Shown here: positions 35,290 through 44,463 of the stretch, one piece after another
Layout: each line of letters opens with the position of its first letter
Numbering within the stretch: position 1 is the stretch's first letter
Assembly (NCBI GenBank): GCA_050953285.1
Contig: JBMNMK010000002.1
Location: 930,001-994,000 of the forward strand
Reading direction: 5' to 3'
Length of the DNA stretch: 64,000 bases
Source of the DNA: Olsenella_K sp050953285
GTDB lineage: Bacteria > Actinomycetota > Coriobacteriia > Coriobacteriales > Atopobiaceae
Program-made: the position numbers and the translations under genes
The notes under the pieces: generated by a model
Seen by the model: the letters and a program-made list of their open reading frames with translations, nothing else
What the model was told of the DNA's origin: nothing
The model's database searches: none

Positions 35290-35478
35290 ATGTCGAAGGT
35301 TTGTGAGATTTGCGGTAAGCACGCTGTTGCTGGTCGTTCTGTGAGCCACTCACACCGCACCGTAAACCGTAAGTTCCGTCCCAATATCCAGCATGTCACC
35401 ATCATGCAGGATGGCAAGCGCAAGAAGATGAACGTCTGCACGGGCTGCCTCAAGAAGGGCAACCTCGTTCGCGGCTAA
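35290..35478 (+). CDS. rpmB: 50S ribosomal protein L28
   Basis: 62 residues. SKVCEICGKHAVAGRSVSHSHRTVNRKFRPN is the bL28 N-terminal block, and CTGC near the end completes the four-cysteine zinc form (CEIC...CTGC). The start ATG 35290 follows GGAGGTAATC; the longer frame from 35176 runs through the promoter. In many Gram-positives rpmB is divergent from asp23; here about 4.7 kb of accessory DNA lies between them. Confidence 0.97.
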   Translation: MSKVCEICGKHAVAGRSVSHSHRTVNRKFRPNIQHVTIMQDGKRKKMNVCTGCLKKGNLVRG

Positions 35479-35503
35479 GACGGACATACATAACGTGCTC
35501 ACA

Positions 35504-35530
35504 GAAGGCCCCTCGGGGCCTTCTTCTTTT
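35504..35530 (+). terminator. Rho-independent terminator of rpmB
   Basis: GAAGGCCC-CTCG-GGGCCTTC followed by TTCTTTT, about 25 bp after the rpmB stop. Confidence 0.85.
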
Positions 35531-35566
35531 ATCGCACATATCACGAGCGCGTGTCGTGTGCGCGCA

Positions 35567-36922
35567 TCACGAACGTGCGTGCAAGAAACAGGCAAGCACG
35601 CCGGCATGGCAGGTAACCTCTGCCGCGTCCTCTACAATCCGGTTGGAAATGCCCACGTCGGTCAGAAGCGCCAGCTCACGGTGGTCAAGATTCCAGCGCA
35701 TGCCCTTCTCGGATGCCACCGTGCGCTCACGCAAAGCAATGACCGAGAAGGTCTGACCGCTCGCATGCGCAATGCGCCAGCTGGCAGCGCCTTCAGGGGA
35801 AAGCACGCGCATCTCAAAGGCGTCTTCTACCACGCGGGGCGCAAGCTGGGCAGAGCGGGCAAGAAGCCCCACCACTCCAAGCGCATGATCTGCTCGCCCA
35901 CCGGAGGCGCATGTCAGCGTGACGCGTGCTTGCTTGTTGCGCCGCGCTGCCTCATGCTCTGCGCACGCAAGCGCAAACGCCAGGTCGGTATCGTACTTGT
36001 CGACAGGAAACGTGAGCTCGCGATCCTGAACGGCAAGCGCCTCTGCGGCCTCAGGGGAAACCGTATCCATGTCTCCACAGAAGACATTACAGGAAACACC
36101 TGCTTCTACCAGGCGATCAGCGCCTCTGTCCGCAGCAATGATGTAGTCGGCGGCGTGGGCAAGCTCCGCCACGAGTGCAGGTGAGCTGGGCTCTGGCGAA
36201 CCATCCACAATCAAGACCTCAAGCGTGCCCGTGGGTGCATCTGTGGGAGCGGCAAAATCTGCAATGCGCGCAAAGCTCAGCTCCTCATAGCCATGCACAA
36301 ATATATCTGCTGCCGTCTGGAGCTCATGCTCAAGGGTACCGGTGCCCTCCGGCCGATTAAGCCCAAAGATACCCACGGTCTTGAGCTGTGCCTCATGTGC
36401 CGACGCCAGCCCATAGAGCGCGTCCTCAAACACCCACGTTTCATCTGCGCTGGTCCCCAGCTCACGGAGGGCCGAGAGATAGATGTCGGGAAAGCGCTTG
36501 GAGCGCGCGACCTTATCGCCCGTGACCAGGACAGAAAAATAGGGCGCCAAATCCAGCGCCTCAAAGGCAATATCCACCAGGGCGCGCGGCGTGGAGGTGG
36601 CAAGAGCCATGCGCACACCGTGTGCCCGCAGCTCATCCAAGAACTGGCGCGCGTAGGGCATGATTTTGACCTTGTGGGCATAGGCATCTGCCATCACAGC
36701 AAAGATCTTGTCGTGGATCTCTTGCGCGCTCACGCCGAGGCCATACGTCTTGTGCAGGTAGACGCTCTTTTGCGGAAGCGCGTAGGGGTCTGTCTCCCGA
36801 CAAAGCGCTTGAGGGTCGCGCGCACCCAGCTCACGCAGGACGTCCACCACCGCGCCTCTCCAAAATATGCCCGAGCACACCAGCGTGGAATCAAGATCAA
36901 AGATTGCTCCAGAAAATGCCAT
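35567..36922 (-). CDS. HAD-family hydrolase fused to thiamine pyrophosphokinase
   Basis: 451 residues with two domains. Residues 1-215 are a HAD phosphatase of the beta-phosphoglucomutase/CbbY type: FDLDSTLV (nucleophile and acid Asp), ALATSTPRAL (motif II), and WVFEDALYGLASAHEAQ (motif IV). Residues about 235-451 are thiamine pyrophosphokinase: IIAADRGADRLVEAG, CGDMDTV, VDKYDTDLAFAL and SGGRADHALG, the blocks that bind Mg-ATP and thiamine. The kinase makes thiamine diphosphate. The HAD part might act on thiamine phosphates or a different small phosphate (inference). GAAGGGAATGAC precedes the start. Confidence 0.87.
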   Translation of the reverse strand: MAFSGAIFDLDSTLVCSGIFWRGAVVDVLRELGARDPQALCRETDPYALPQKSVYLHKTYGLGVSAQEIHDKIFAVMADAYAHKVKIMPYARQFLDELRAHGVRMALATSTPRALVDIAFEALDLAPYFSVLVTGDKVARSKRFPDIYLSALRELGTSADETWVFEDALYGLASAHEAQLKTVGIFGLNRPEGTGTLEHELQTAADIFVHGYEELSFARIADFAAPTDAPTGTLEVLIVDGSPEPSSPALVAELAHAADYIIAADRGADRLVEAGVSCNVFCGDMDTVSPEAAEALAVQDRELTFPVDKYDTDLAFALACAEHEAARRNKQARVTLTCASGGRADHALGVVGLLARSAQLAPRVVEDAFEMRVLSPEGAASWRIAHASGQTFSVIALRERTVASEKGMRWNLDHRELALLTDVGISNRIVEDAAEVTCHAGVLACFLHARS

Positions 36923-37091
36923 GTCATTCCCTTCTTGCCAGCTTCACCAAGCATACGCCGCATCCATGGATTTGCGAGCAGGATTTGCGGGCATTATATA
37001 GAGCGCTGCCACAGAGCTCCTCATTTGGGTAAAGTATCCACGGCAAGGCCCTATGCCTTGTCTTGGATCAATGACACGGAGGCTTGTTTTT

Positions 37092-37274
37092 ATGGCGCGC
37101 TATGAGTATCAATGTACCAATTGTGGCACTACATTTGAGGTTGAACATCCCATGACCGAACACCCTGAGGTGACCTGCCCCAGCTGTGGCTCCAAGGCCG
37201 AGCGTGTCTTTACCCCTTCAGGCATTGTATTTAAGGGTTCTGGCTTCTATAACACAGATCAAAAAGATAAGTAA
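37092..37274 (+). CDS. FmdB-type zinc-ribbon protein
   Basis: 60 residues. MARYEYQCTNCGTTFEVEHPM, then CPSCGSKAERVFTPSG and FKGSGFYNTD: the CxxC...CxxC FmdB regulatory-protein domain. Role unknown; such small proteins are widespread and often stand alone. The start ATG 37092 gives the exact family N-terminus; a longer frame from 37053 has no support. Confidence 0.85.
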   Translation: MARYEYQCTNCGTTFEVEHPMTEHPEVTCPSCGSKAERVFTPSGIVFKGSGFYNTDQKDK

Positions 37275-37298
37275 TATCGTTCTCGTCTCGGCGGCGCC

Positions 37299-38774
37299 CT
37301 ACCGCACACGCACTAGGCGCGCCGCAAAATGAATGTCGCTCATATACGCTCCCGGCGTGCTCAAAAAATAGCCGTCCCGCTCATGCCGGGAGATGTACGC
37401 ACGGGTTTCACATACGTTATGTTGCAAGGCCACAGCATCAGATGGCGCCATGCGGTCAAAGTGGGCGCCCATCTGCGTGGCCAAGAATGCCTCTATCTGC
37501 TGCTCGTTTTCTTGCGATAAGAACGAGCAGGTAGAATAGACCAACTCTCCTCCCACCTCAACACGCGTGGCTGCCGCCGCAAGAATTTCTTTCTGGAGCT
37601 GGCAGAGTGTTCCCCTAGGTGTTGTGCACGCCTCCTGCTGGAGGCTCCACGCTATCTCTGGGTGGCGTCTCAAGGTGCCCGTGCCAGAACAGGGCGCATC
37701 AACAAACACCTTGTTATAGCGCTCCTCTATCCCCTCACACGGTGTGCTACCTGCAAGTTTTCTGGCATCTAACACCCGTGAGGTAACCTCGTGGGAGAGC
37801 CCAACCACGCTCATGCGCTCATGGCTTACCTTGACCTTAAACGGCTCGGAGTCTATGCCGTCCACCAGGATGCGCCCGCCTGAGCGCTCAGCAATAGCCT
37901 CCATAAGAAGCGACTTGGTGCCTCTTCCCTGCCCAATCTCAAGCATATGTTCATCAGGATCTGCCGCAGCAATATAGGCCACGAGCTGGGCAGCTAGATC
38001 AGCAGGAACGCAGAGCCCCTGCTGCACCAGACCGCACGAATACAAAGCACCCGGCCGCTTGAGCAGATAGGTGTCCCCATCCAAGACGGCACACGGCTCA
38101 CAGCCGCTCTCTTTCAGCTGCTCAAGGGTGGTATCTGCATCCGTCACAAAACCGGGAAGAAAGACGTAGACCGGCGCTGGCTCAAGGAGCTCTGAGGCAT
38201 AGCGACAAGCGCCTTGGACTCCCAGGTTGGAGATGAGCTCAGCCGCAAGCCAGCACGGAAGACCTGCAGCAAGCGAGATCTTCTCACCCAGATCCTGAGG
38301 CGCGAGATCTTGCGCCAAATTGTTGCCCGCAAGCGCGCAGATGGTCGCCTGGGCCTGGACTCTCTCAGGCCGCTCGCACTCTGCAATACGCCTGAGCACG
38401 GCATTTGCCATGCCCGCGGCGCGCGGAGCCACACGGCGCACGCCCTCCACGCCTTGGTTGACCGCCGCCGCGGCAGGCGTGGAAAGATAGATGAGCTCAA
38501 AGGCAGCAAGCCTCAGCGCGTCGTGTACCTGGGGTTCCAGATGCATGCCTTTGGTGAGGTGGTGGCTCACGGCCGTGTCCAGCACCCCTTTGCACGCTAG
38601 CGTACCCGTAGCCAAACGCATGGCAAAGCCCTTGTCCTGCGCGGAGAGTTCTTGCAGGTAGGGCGCCATTCTTGCCCGGTCTTTGACACGGGCATTCGTG
38701 CGGCGAACATCTGCGGTGAGCGCTAGCGCCGCCGCGCGGGCTGCAGAGAGGCGGCCACGCTTTTTCTGGGGCAT
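37299..38774 (-). CDS. rsmB: 16S rRNA (cytosine967-C5)-methyltransferase RsmB
   Basis: About 491 residues from ATG 38774 with GGGAGG at good spacing; the longer frame runs into fmt. The N-terminal NusB-like RNA-binding domain spans about 10-150. The methyltransferase half has MLEIGQGRGTKSLLM (SAM motif), DAPCSGTGTLRRHPE (motif IV, PC catalytic Cys) and LVYSTCSFLSQENE (motif VI, the second Cys). It lies downstream of fmt in the usual def-fmt-rsmB order. Confidence 0.92.
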   Translation of the reverse strand: MPQKKRGRLSAARAAALALTADVRRTNARVKDRARMAPYLQELSAQDKGFAMRLATGTLACKGVLDTAVSHHLTKGMHLEPQVHDALRLAAFELIYLSTPAAAAVNQGVEGVRRVAPRAAGMANAVLRRIAECERPERVQAQATICALAGNNLAQDLAPQDLGEKISLAAGLPCWLAAELISNLGVQGACRYASELLEPAPVYVFLPGFVTDADTTLEQLKESGCEPCAVLDGDTYLLKRPGALYSCGLVQQGLCVPADLAAQLVAYIAAADPDEHMLEIGQGRGTKSLLMEAIAERSGGRILVDGIDSEPFKVKVSHERMSVVGLSHEVTSRVLDARKLAGSTPCEGIEERYNKVFVDAPCSGTGTLRRHPEIAWSLQQEACTTPRGTLCQLQKEILAAAATRVEVGGELVYSTCSFLSQENEQQIEAFLATQMGAHFDRMAPSDAVALQHNVCETRAYISRHERDGYFLSTPGAYMSDIHFAARLVRVR

Positions 38775-38839
38775 ACATCCTCCCAAACCTGTAAACCTTT
38801 GTGCAGTGCGCGTCGTTAGCGGGCGATAAGAACCGCGCG

Positions 38840-39757
38840 CTAGGAAAGCTTTGACCAGCTGAGCTGCTGTGCATGCAGCCCCTGCGCCCATGCGTGGGCT
38901 AACATCTCTTTCTTGCCGTCAGGCTTCACGCGCAGAAGCTCCAGAGCTCCGTCTTTGCAGCCCAGGTAGATGTGCCCGTCTGACACCTCAACCTCACCTG
39001 CACGAAGGCTCTTATCCACGAGTGTGGCTTCAAGCGCACGCACGCCTTTTCCCGCGAGCGCAAAGCGTGCCGGCGCTGCATCCAAGGATGCTTGTACGCG
39101 CCGCTTGTTCTTCTCGGCCGAATCTGCTGGATCCAGACGCATCTCTTCTTTGGTGATCTTGGGCGCAAAGCTCACCTGGCTCTCATCTTGCTCATGCCAG
39201 ACTGCCGTGCCTTGGTCAAGCTCCCCTAAGGCTTCTACCAGTGCCTGGCCACCGAGCTCTCCCAGCTTTTCCATGAGCTCCTGGCAGGGCATATCCCCTA
39301 TTTCAAGCGATGCCTGCTTGCAGTAGGCACCCGCATCCAGCTCATGGGTGATGCGCATGATGGAGATTCCAGCGCGCTCATCTCCTTCAAGCACCGCGCG
39401 CTGTATGGGAGCAGCGCCGCGCCAGCGCGGCAAGAGCGAGGCATGCACATTGATGCAACCCAGGCGCGCGCAGTCAAAGATGGCATCCGGTAGGATTGCG
39501 CCATAGGCAGCAACACAGATAACATCTGCCTGGGCAGCTCGTACGGCATCTAAGATGCGCTCATCCACGCGCTTTGCCTCCAAGACTGAGAGGCCACGCT
39601 TTTGAGCTGCAGCTTTCACCGCAGAAGGCTCCAGGCGCTTGCCTCTGCCACGCACGGCATCAGGGCGCGTTACCACCAGCACAACCTCATGAGCCTCTGC
39701 CAAGGCCTCAAGTGACTTGACGGCAAAATCCGGTGTGCCCATAAAGACAATACGCAT
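38840..39757 (-). CDS. fmt: Methionyl-tRNA formyltransferase
   Basis: 305 residues. It formylates initiator Met-tRNA with 10-formyl-tetrahydrofolate. MRIVFMGTPDFAVKSLEAL is the N-terminal block; GCINVHASLLPRWRGAAPIQRAVLEGDE has the catalytic Asn-His region, and THELDAGAYCKQ the partner Asp. A C-terminal OB-like tRNA-binding domain follows (about 205-305). It is 11 bp downstream of def. Confidence 0.96.
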   Translation of the reverse strand: MRIVFMGTPDFAVKSLEALAEAHEVVLVVTRPDAVRGRGKRLEPSAVKAAAQKRGLSVLEAKRVDERILDAVRAAQADVICVAAYGAILPDAIFDCARLGCINVHASLLPRWRGAAPIQRAVLEGDERAGISIMRITHELDAGAYCKQASLEIGDMPCQELMEKLGELGGQALVEALGELDQGTAVWHEQDESQVSFAPKITKEEMRLDPADSAEKNKRRVQASLDAAPARFALAGKGVRALEATLVDKSLRAGEVEVSDGHIYLGCKDGALELLRVKPDGKKEMLAHAWAQGLHAQQLSWSKLS

Positions 39758-39768
39758 GCTACCTCCTG

Positions 39769-40308
39769 CTACTCTGCCACATCACCCGGGCGCGCACCGT
39801 CTGCCAGCGCCTGTTCATAGTCCTGCATGGCGCGCATGCGCATGAGCGGGGCCAAGTGGTCGACCATGGTAATGCCGTGCAGATGGTCAATCTCATGCTG
39901 CAGACAGACAGCCAACAGGTTGTCACGCGCCTCATACTGCATGAGGTCACCATCTAGGTTTTTTGCGCGAACCACCACGTGTGACGGACGCGTGACCGGC
40001 ACGGTAATGCCGGGGAACGAAAGGCAGCCCTCCCCCGTCTCACGCTCTTCACCGTCTGCCACCACAATCTCCGGATTGATCAACACATAGGGGTTTTTCT
40101 TGCCCGACCCATAGTCCACATCTATGACGACCAGCTGGACCTTCTCGCCCACCTGAGGGGCGGCCAAGCCACAGCCTTCTGCCGCATACATGTCTTTGAG
40201 CATGCGCTTGGCCAGTTGCTTCACACGGCTATCAATCTTTTCTATAGGCGCGCACTCAGTCTTGAGACAGTCATTGGGCGCCGTGACAATATCATCTAAC
40301 GGGTTCAT
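39769..40308 (-). CDS. def: Peptide deformylase
   Basis: About 179 residues from ATG 40308 with GAGGAG upstream. It removes the formyl group from new proteins. Metal-binding motifs: GCGLAAPQVG (motif 1), EGCLSFPG (motif 2, Cys ligand) and QHEIDHLHG (motif 3, HExxH). LSFPG rather than LSVPG is a minor variant. It lies between priA and fmt. Confidence 0.96.
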   Translation of the reverse strand: MNPLDDIVTAPNDCLKTECAPIEKIDSRVKQLAKRMLKDMYAAEGCGLAAPQVGEKVQLVVIDVDYGSGKKNPYVLINPEIVVADGEERETGEGCLSFPGITVPVTRPSHVVVRAKNLDGDLMQYEARDNLLAVCLQHEIDHLHGITMVDHLAPLMRMRAMQDYEQALADGARPGDVAE

Positions 40309-40319
40309 ATATCTCCTCA

Positions 40320-42653
40320 TTACATAAGATCAAACGCATCGACATCTACCGCCATGTATATACCCTTGGGGGCAGAAATCTCTGCGGCACATGACAAAAG
40401 CGTAGGGCCTAGATCCGCGTCCAGCGGAGCCTTGATGACTATATGGTGCCGCACCTTGTCCTTAACCTTAGCTTTTACACACTCGGCAGGGCCTAAGATC
40501 TCCCATCCCTCGCGCGCATCGGTCACGCGGCGCAGCTCATCTGCCCATGCGCGCGCACATGTTTTCACCTGGGCGGGCGCACTTCCCCACACCACCACAT
40601 TGGCAACGCGCGAGAAGGGCGGGTAGTAGGCATCCAACCTATCTTCAAGCTCCGCCGTGAGATAGGCCATCCTATCATGGGTTTTAACCGCCTGCATGAT
40701 GGGATGCGTTGCCCAATAGGTCTGGATGATCACCTTGCCAGGCCTCACTCCTCTGCCAGCACGTCCGCTCAGCTGCTCCAGAAGGTCATAGGTGCGCTCC
40801 GCCGCCCTGAAATCGGGCAGTTTCAAGGTGGTATCGGCGTTGATCACCGCCGCAAGCGTCACCTCGGGAAAATCAAGCCCCTTGGCAATCATCTGCGTGC
40901 CCACCAATACCGCGCACTCCGCGGTGTCAAAACGCTCAAGAATCTCCTGATGAGCACCCTTTTGCCGCGTGGTATCAGCATCCATCCTAATGATTTCTGC
41001 CCCCTGCCCCACAAGGGTATTGAGCTCGTCTTCTACGCGCTGCGTTCCCACGCCATAGGCACCCATATAGCGGCTGCCGCATGAAGGACAGCGCGTAAGC
41101 GGATCCGGATAGGCGCGCTGCGGCCAGCTTCTGCCGCAGGTATGGCACTCAAGCGTGCGTGTGCGCTCGTGGTAGGTCAAGGCGCACGAGCAGTGCGGGC
41201 ACTCCGGCACACATCCGCAGTCTCTGCACATCAAAAAGCTGGCAAAGCCGCGACGATTGAGCAGCAACACGGCCTTTTCCTTGCGTGCGACCACCTCTTG
41301 TAGGGCTTCCACCAACGCGGGCGAGAAGATCGAGCGGCCCCCGCCTCTAAACTGCTGCGCCATGTCTACAATCTCAACCTCGGGCAGTTGCGCATGGCGC
41401 GGCCGCTCAAGCATCTCCACCCGCGTCCAGCGGCTGTTGCGCCAGCTCTTCTTACTGGCGCGGTACAGACTCTCAAGCGAAGGCGTGGCAGATCCCAGCA
41501 CCAACGCCGCGCTTCTCAGTTGCACCAGCTTCTGAGCAACATCTCTGGCGTGGTAGCGCGGGGCGCTGTCCTGCTTGTATGAGCTTTCATGCTCCTCATC
41601 AATCACGACCAGCCCTAGGTTTCTCACCGGCGCAAACAAGGCCGAGCGCGCGCCCACCACCACACGCGCTGCGCCGGTGCGCACAAGATCCCACTGGTCG
41701 AACTTCTCGCCCACGGAGAGCTTGGAGTGCATCACGGCCACGGTCTGGCCAAAGCGTGCGTAGAAGCGGCCTACCGTCTGCGGCGTCAGAGAGATCTCGG
41801 GCACCAGCACAATAGCGCTCTTGCCTTCCATGAGCGTGCGCTCGATGGCCGTGAGGTAGACCTCGGTCTTGCCCGAGCCCGTGATGCCATCTACCAGCAC
41901 AACGTCTCCTGCGCACGCATCTTGTATGCGCGAAATCTCCTGGAGCGCCACCTGCTGACCGGCCGTGAGCGCCCGGGGCCGTGGCGCATGGGCGCTTGAG
42001 AGCAAGGTATCTTCCTGGCCACGGATGCGCCGCATGTTCCAAATGCGCAGCACGCCGCGTTTTTGGAGGGCGAGAAGAGCCTGAGACACCGGTCCTATGA
42101 GCGCTGAGAGCTCCGCCACGCGCATGGGGCCTTCTGCCAGCGCTTCTATCACCTGGCGCTGACGCGTTGCCTGCTTTCGGAGCGTGATATGGGAGGCTTC
42201 TTCGGTAAGCTCACACCAGCGCTCGTCCACCGCGCCGGTTACGTTTCTCACAAGTTGCCAGTGTTTCTCACCCGTTTTTATGACCTTCACGCTTTGGCCG
42301 GGCGGCAGGAAAAGATGAATGGCTTCTGCAAGTGTTGAGGCGTATTCACGCGCAATCCAGAGCGCCAGCTGGGCGGCCTTTTCATCAAAGGCAGAAGCTG
42401 CCAAGACGGCCTCGATGGGCTTGATTTTCTGCGGATTAAGTTCAGGCGGCAGCGCCTCTTGGAGCTCGATGATATAGGCCACCGCCAGGCGATTTGCAAA
42501 GTTCACCAAGACTGTGCATCCCACCTCGGCTTGGCTCACAAGCTCGGGCGGGATAGCATAGGTATACGGCTCTGTGAGAGCGCGTGTCTTTATGTCTACT
42601 ACCACACGTGCAAACGCCACGTATACTCCCATAGTGTTCTTGTTCTTGTTCAT
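40320..42653 (-). CDS. priA: Primosomal protein N' (replication restart helicase PriA)
   Basis: 777 residues. It reloads the replisome at stalled forks. The N-terminal DNA-binding part (about 1-200) is followed by a helicase core with GITGSGKTEVYL (Walker A), DEEHESSYKQDSAPRYHARDVA (motif II) and GSATPSLES, then a zinc-binding insertion with paired cysteines (CRDCGCVPECPHCS, CHTCG, CPSCG), and QLSGRAGRG (motif VI). The annotated ATG at 42653 has no clear ribosome site; a GTG at 42620 preceded by GGGAG is a plausible alternative start. Confidence 0.95.
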   Translation of the reverse strand: MNKNKNTMGVYVAFARVVVDIKTRALTEPYTYAIPPELVSQAEVGCTVLVNFANRLAVAYIIELQEALPPELNPQKIKPIEAVLAASAFDEKAAQLALWIAREYASTLAEAIHLFLPPGQSVKVIKTGEKHWQLVRNVTGAVDERWCELTEEASHITLRKQATRQRQVIEALAEGPMRVAELSALIGPVSQALLALQKRGVLRIWNMRRIRGQEDTLLSSAHAPRPRALTAGQQVALQEISRIQDACAGDVVLVDGITGSGKTEVYLTAIERTLMEGKSAIVLVPEISLTPQTVGRFYARFGQTVAVMHSKLSVGEKFDQWDLVRTGAARVVVGARSALFAPVRNLGLVVIDEEHESSYKQDSAPRYHARDVAQKLVQLRSAALVLGSATPSLESLYRASKKSWRNSRWTRVEMLERPRHAQLPEVEIVDMAQQFRGGGRSIFSPALVEALQEVVARKEKAVLLLNRRGFASFLMCRDCGCVPECPHCSCALTYHERTRTLECHTCGRSWPQRAYPDPLTRCPSCGSRYMGAYGVGTQRVEDELNTLVGQGAEIIRMDADTTRQKGAHQEILERFDTAECAVLVGTQMIAKGLDFPEVTLAAVINADTTLKLPDFRAAERTYDLLEQLSGRAGRGVRPGKVIIQTYWATHPIMQAVKTHDRMAYLTAELEDRLDAYYPPFSRVANVVVWGSAPAQVKTCARAWADELRRVTDAREGWEILGPAECVKAKVKDKVRHHIVIKAPLDADLGPTLLSCAAEISAPKGIYMAVDVDAFDLM

Positions 42654-42683
42654 ATGACATAGAGCTTAGCGCATACCAGATGT

Positions 42684-42720
42684 ATGAAGCCTCCCAACCT
42701 CATGAGTTGGAAGGCTTCAT
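42684..42720. terminator. Hairpin between metK and priA
   Basis: ATGAAGCCT...CCAAC and GTTGG...AGGCTTCAT form a long stem with a CTCATGA loop. No T-run follows on the minus strand, so termination is uncertain. Confidence 0.45.
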
Positions 42721-42794
42721 GATGTCTGACATCTGCCGCAGGGGCGCTGTGCGGGCGGCCCGTCAAGCAGCCATGCACTTAGCAGACAGCGCGT

Positions 42795-44045
42795 CTACTT
42801 GGTAAGCTTTGCCACCGCGTCTTTAAGCTCCTGGGTCCTGTTGGTCTTCTCCCAGGTAAATGCTGGATCATTTCTTCCAAAGTGACCGTAGGCAGCAGTC
42901 TTCTCAAAGATGGGTCGGCGCAGCTCAAGATCTCTGATGATGGCGCCAGGGCGCAGGTCAAAGACCTCACGGATGGCCTTGGTGATGATCTCATCGTCCA
43001 CTGTTGAGGTACCAAAGGTGTCCACAGAGATAGAGACGGGCTCTGGCACGCCAATGGCATAGGCAAGCTCAATCTCACACTTGTGCGCAAGGCCTGCAGC
43101 CACCACGTTCTTGGCCACCCAGCGCGCGGCATAGGCAGCAGAGCGATCCACCTTGGTGGCATCTTTGCCCGAGAAGGCACCACCGCCATGTCGGCCCATG
43201 CCACCGTAGGTATCCACGATGATCTTGCGGCCGGTCAAGCCGGTGTCTCCCATGGGGCCTCCCACCACAAAGCGACCGGTGGGGTTCACATAGATTGAAG
43301 CGGCGTCCCACTTAATGTTGGCATCGTTGAGTACAGGCTTGATGACCTGCTCAATCATATCCTCACGGATCTGAGCAAGCTTTACGTCTGCAGAATGCTG
43401 CGTGGAGACGACAATGGCCGTAACCTCCTGGGGCTTATCGTCCTCATAGCGGACTGTCACCTGCGTCTTGCCATCCGGGCGCAAATAGGAGAGAACACCT
43501 TGCTTGCGCACGTCTGCCAGGCGCTTTGCCAAGCGTTGAGCCAAGTAGATGGGCATGGGCATGAGCACATCGGTCTCATCGGTGGCATAGCCAAACATCA
43601 TGCCCTGATCGCCTGCGCCTATCTTGTCAATCTCATCGGCGTCTTTGCCGCGCGCATAGGTGCCATCAACGCCCTGCGCAATGTCGGGCGACTGTTCGTG
43701 GATGAGATTCATAACGCCGCAGGTCTCTGAGTCAAACCCAAACTTGGCGCGGGTATAACCAATCTTGCGGACGGTGTCTCTTACAATGCTCTGCACGTCC
43801 ACGTAGGCTTCTGTGCGCACCTCACCCATCACCACGACGGTGCCGGTGGTGGTAAAGGTCTCAATGGCACAGCGTACATTGTTGACATCTGCAGGTTTTC
43901 CCGTTGTGTCACGGTAGCCTTGAGCCTGAAGCTCCGCTTCCTTCTTCAAAATGGCATCAAGAATTGCGTCAGAGATTTGATCGCACATCTTGTCAGGATG
44001 CCCCTCAGTAACACTTTCTGAGGTAAACAAGTAGCTCTTGCCCAT
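42795..44045 (-). CDS. metK: S-adenosylmethionine synthetase
   Basis: 416 residues. It makes SAM from methionine and ATP. LFTSESVTEGHPDKMCDQISDAILDAIL is the N-terminal substrate block, GAGDQGMMFGYATDET the Mg/K-binding hexapeptide region, and GGGAFSGKDATKVDRSAAY the P-loop-like segment. A GGATTATCAGG site precedes the start. No SAM riboswitch was recognised in the leader. It stands alone between priA and gltX. Confidence 0.97.
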   Translation of the reverse strand: MGKSYLFTSESVTEGHPDKMCDQISDAILDAILKKEAELQAQGYRDTTGKPADVNNVRCAIETFTTTGTVVVMGEVRTEAYVDVQSIVRDTVRKIGYTRAKFGFDSETCGVMNLIHEQSPDIAQGVDGTYARGKDADEIDKIGAGDQGMMFGYATDETDVLMPMPIYLAQRLAKRLADVRKQGVLSYLRPDGKTQVTVRYEDDKPQEVTAIVVSTQHSADVKLAQIREDMIEQVIKPVLNDANIKWDAASIYVNPTGRFVVGGPMGDTGLTGRKIIVDTYGGMGRHGGGAFSGKDATKVDRSAAYAARWVAKNVVAAGLAHKCEIELAYAIGVPEPVSISVDTFGTSTVDDEIITKAIREVFDLRPGAIIRDLELRRPIFEKTAAYGHFGRNDPAFTWEKTNRTQELKDAVAKLTK

Positions 44046-44463
44046 GTCCTGATAATCCTTTCTCGCCGACGCTCAATATATGTAGCGTTGCTCATAGGTA
44101 GTCATCCTACTCCATGTACCCACAACACGCGCGCGATCGTTGCTTTTTCACACACCCAAAGGCAAAACCGTTGGAGTATGCATGAGGAGGCGGGCACGCG
44201 CCAAAGTGCGGCAGCAAGAATCATGTTGGATGTAGTACTGCTCACACATGCCTGCCTGGGCGAGAAACACCTGCACCTAGGCAGGCTACAGGCACTAGAT
44301 GGCGCACGTGCCACCGTCGATAGCGATGGTTTGGCCCGTGATAGCCCGTGATATAGGGGCCCTTCTGAATATTTGGGCAGCTTGCCTCACATGTGGTGCA
44401 CATTCACCTCATGCGTCCTATACTCAGTATGTTTGTGCATATGACCAACAGAAGAGGTTTAGA
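44046..44463. other. Intergenic region, metK / gltX divergence
   Basis: About 420 bp. It must hold the divergent promoters of metK and gltX. It contains the decayed end of an SDR-type gene (44295-44400, listed separately), an imperfect stem (about 44246-44290, GCCTGCC with GGCAGGC), and two copies of the GGCGAGAA motif (44060-44067 inverted, 44259-44266). Confidence 0.5.
44295..44400 (-). pseudogene. Remnant of a short-chain dehydrogenase (FabG-like) 3' end
   Basis: On the minus strand the last codons before TAG (44297-44295) read ITGQTIAIDGGTCAI, the near-invariant C-terminal motif of SDR/FabG-type enzymes. Just upstream a 10-bp tandem duplication (GCCCGTGATA at 44334-44343 and 44344-44353) breaks the frame; removing one copy restores PYITGQTIAIDGG. 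No further SDR sequence follows, so only the tail of a former gene remains. Confidence 0.6.

Noticed and set aside
44046..44290. A SAM riboswitch upstream of metK
   Set aside because: The conserved core of the known SAM riboswitch families was not found by eye; only unrelated short stems are present.
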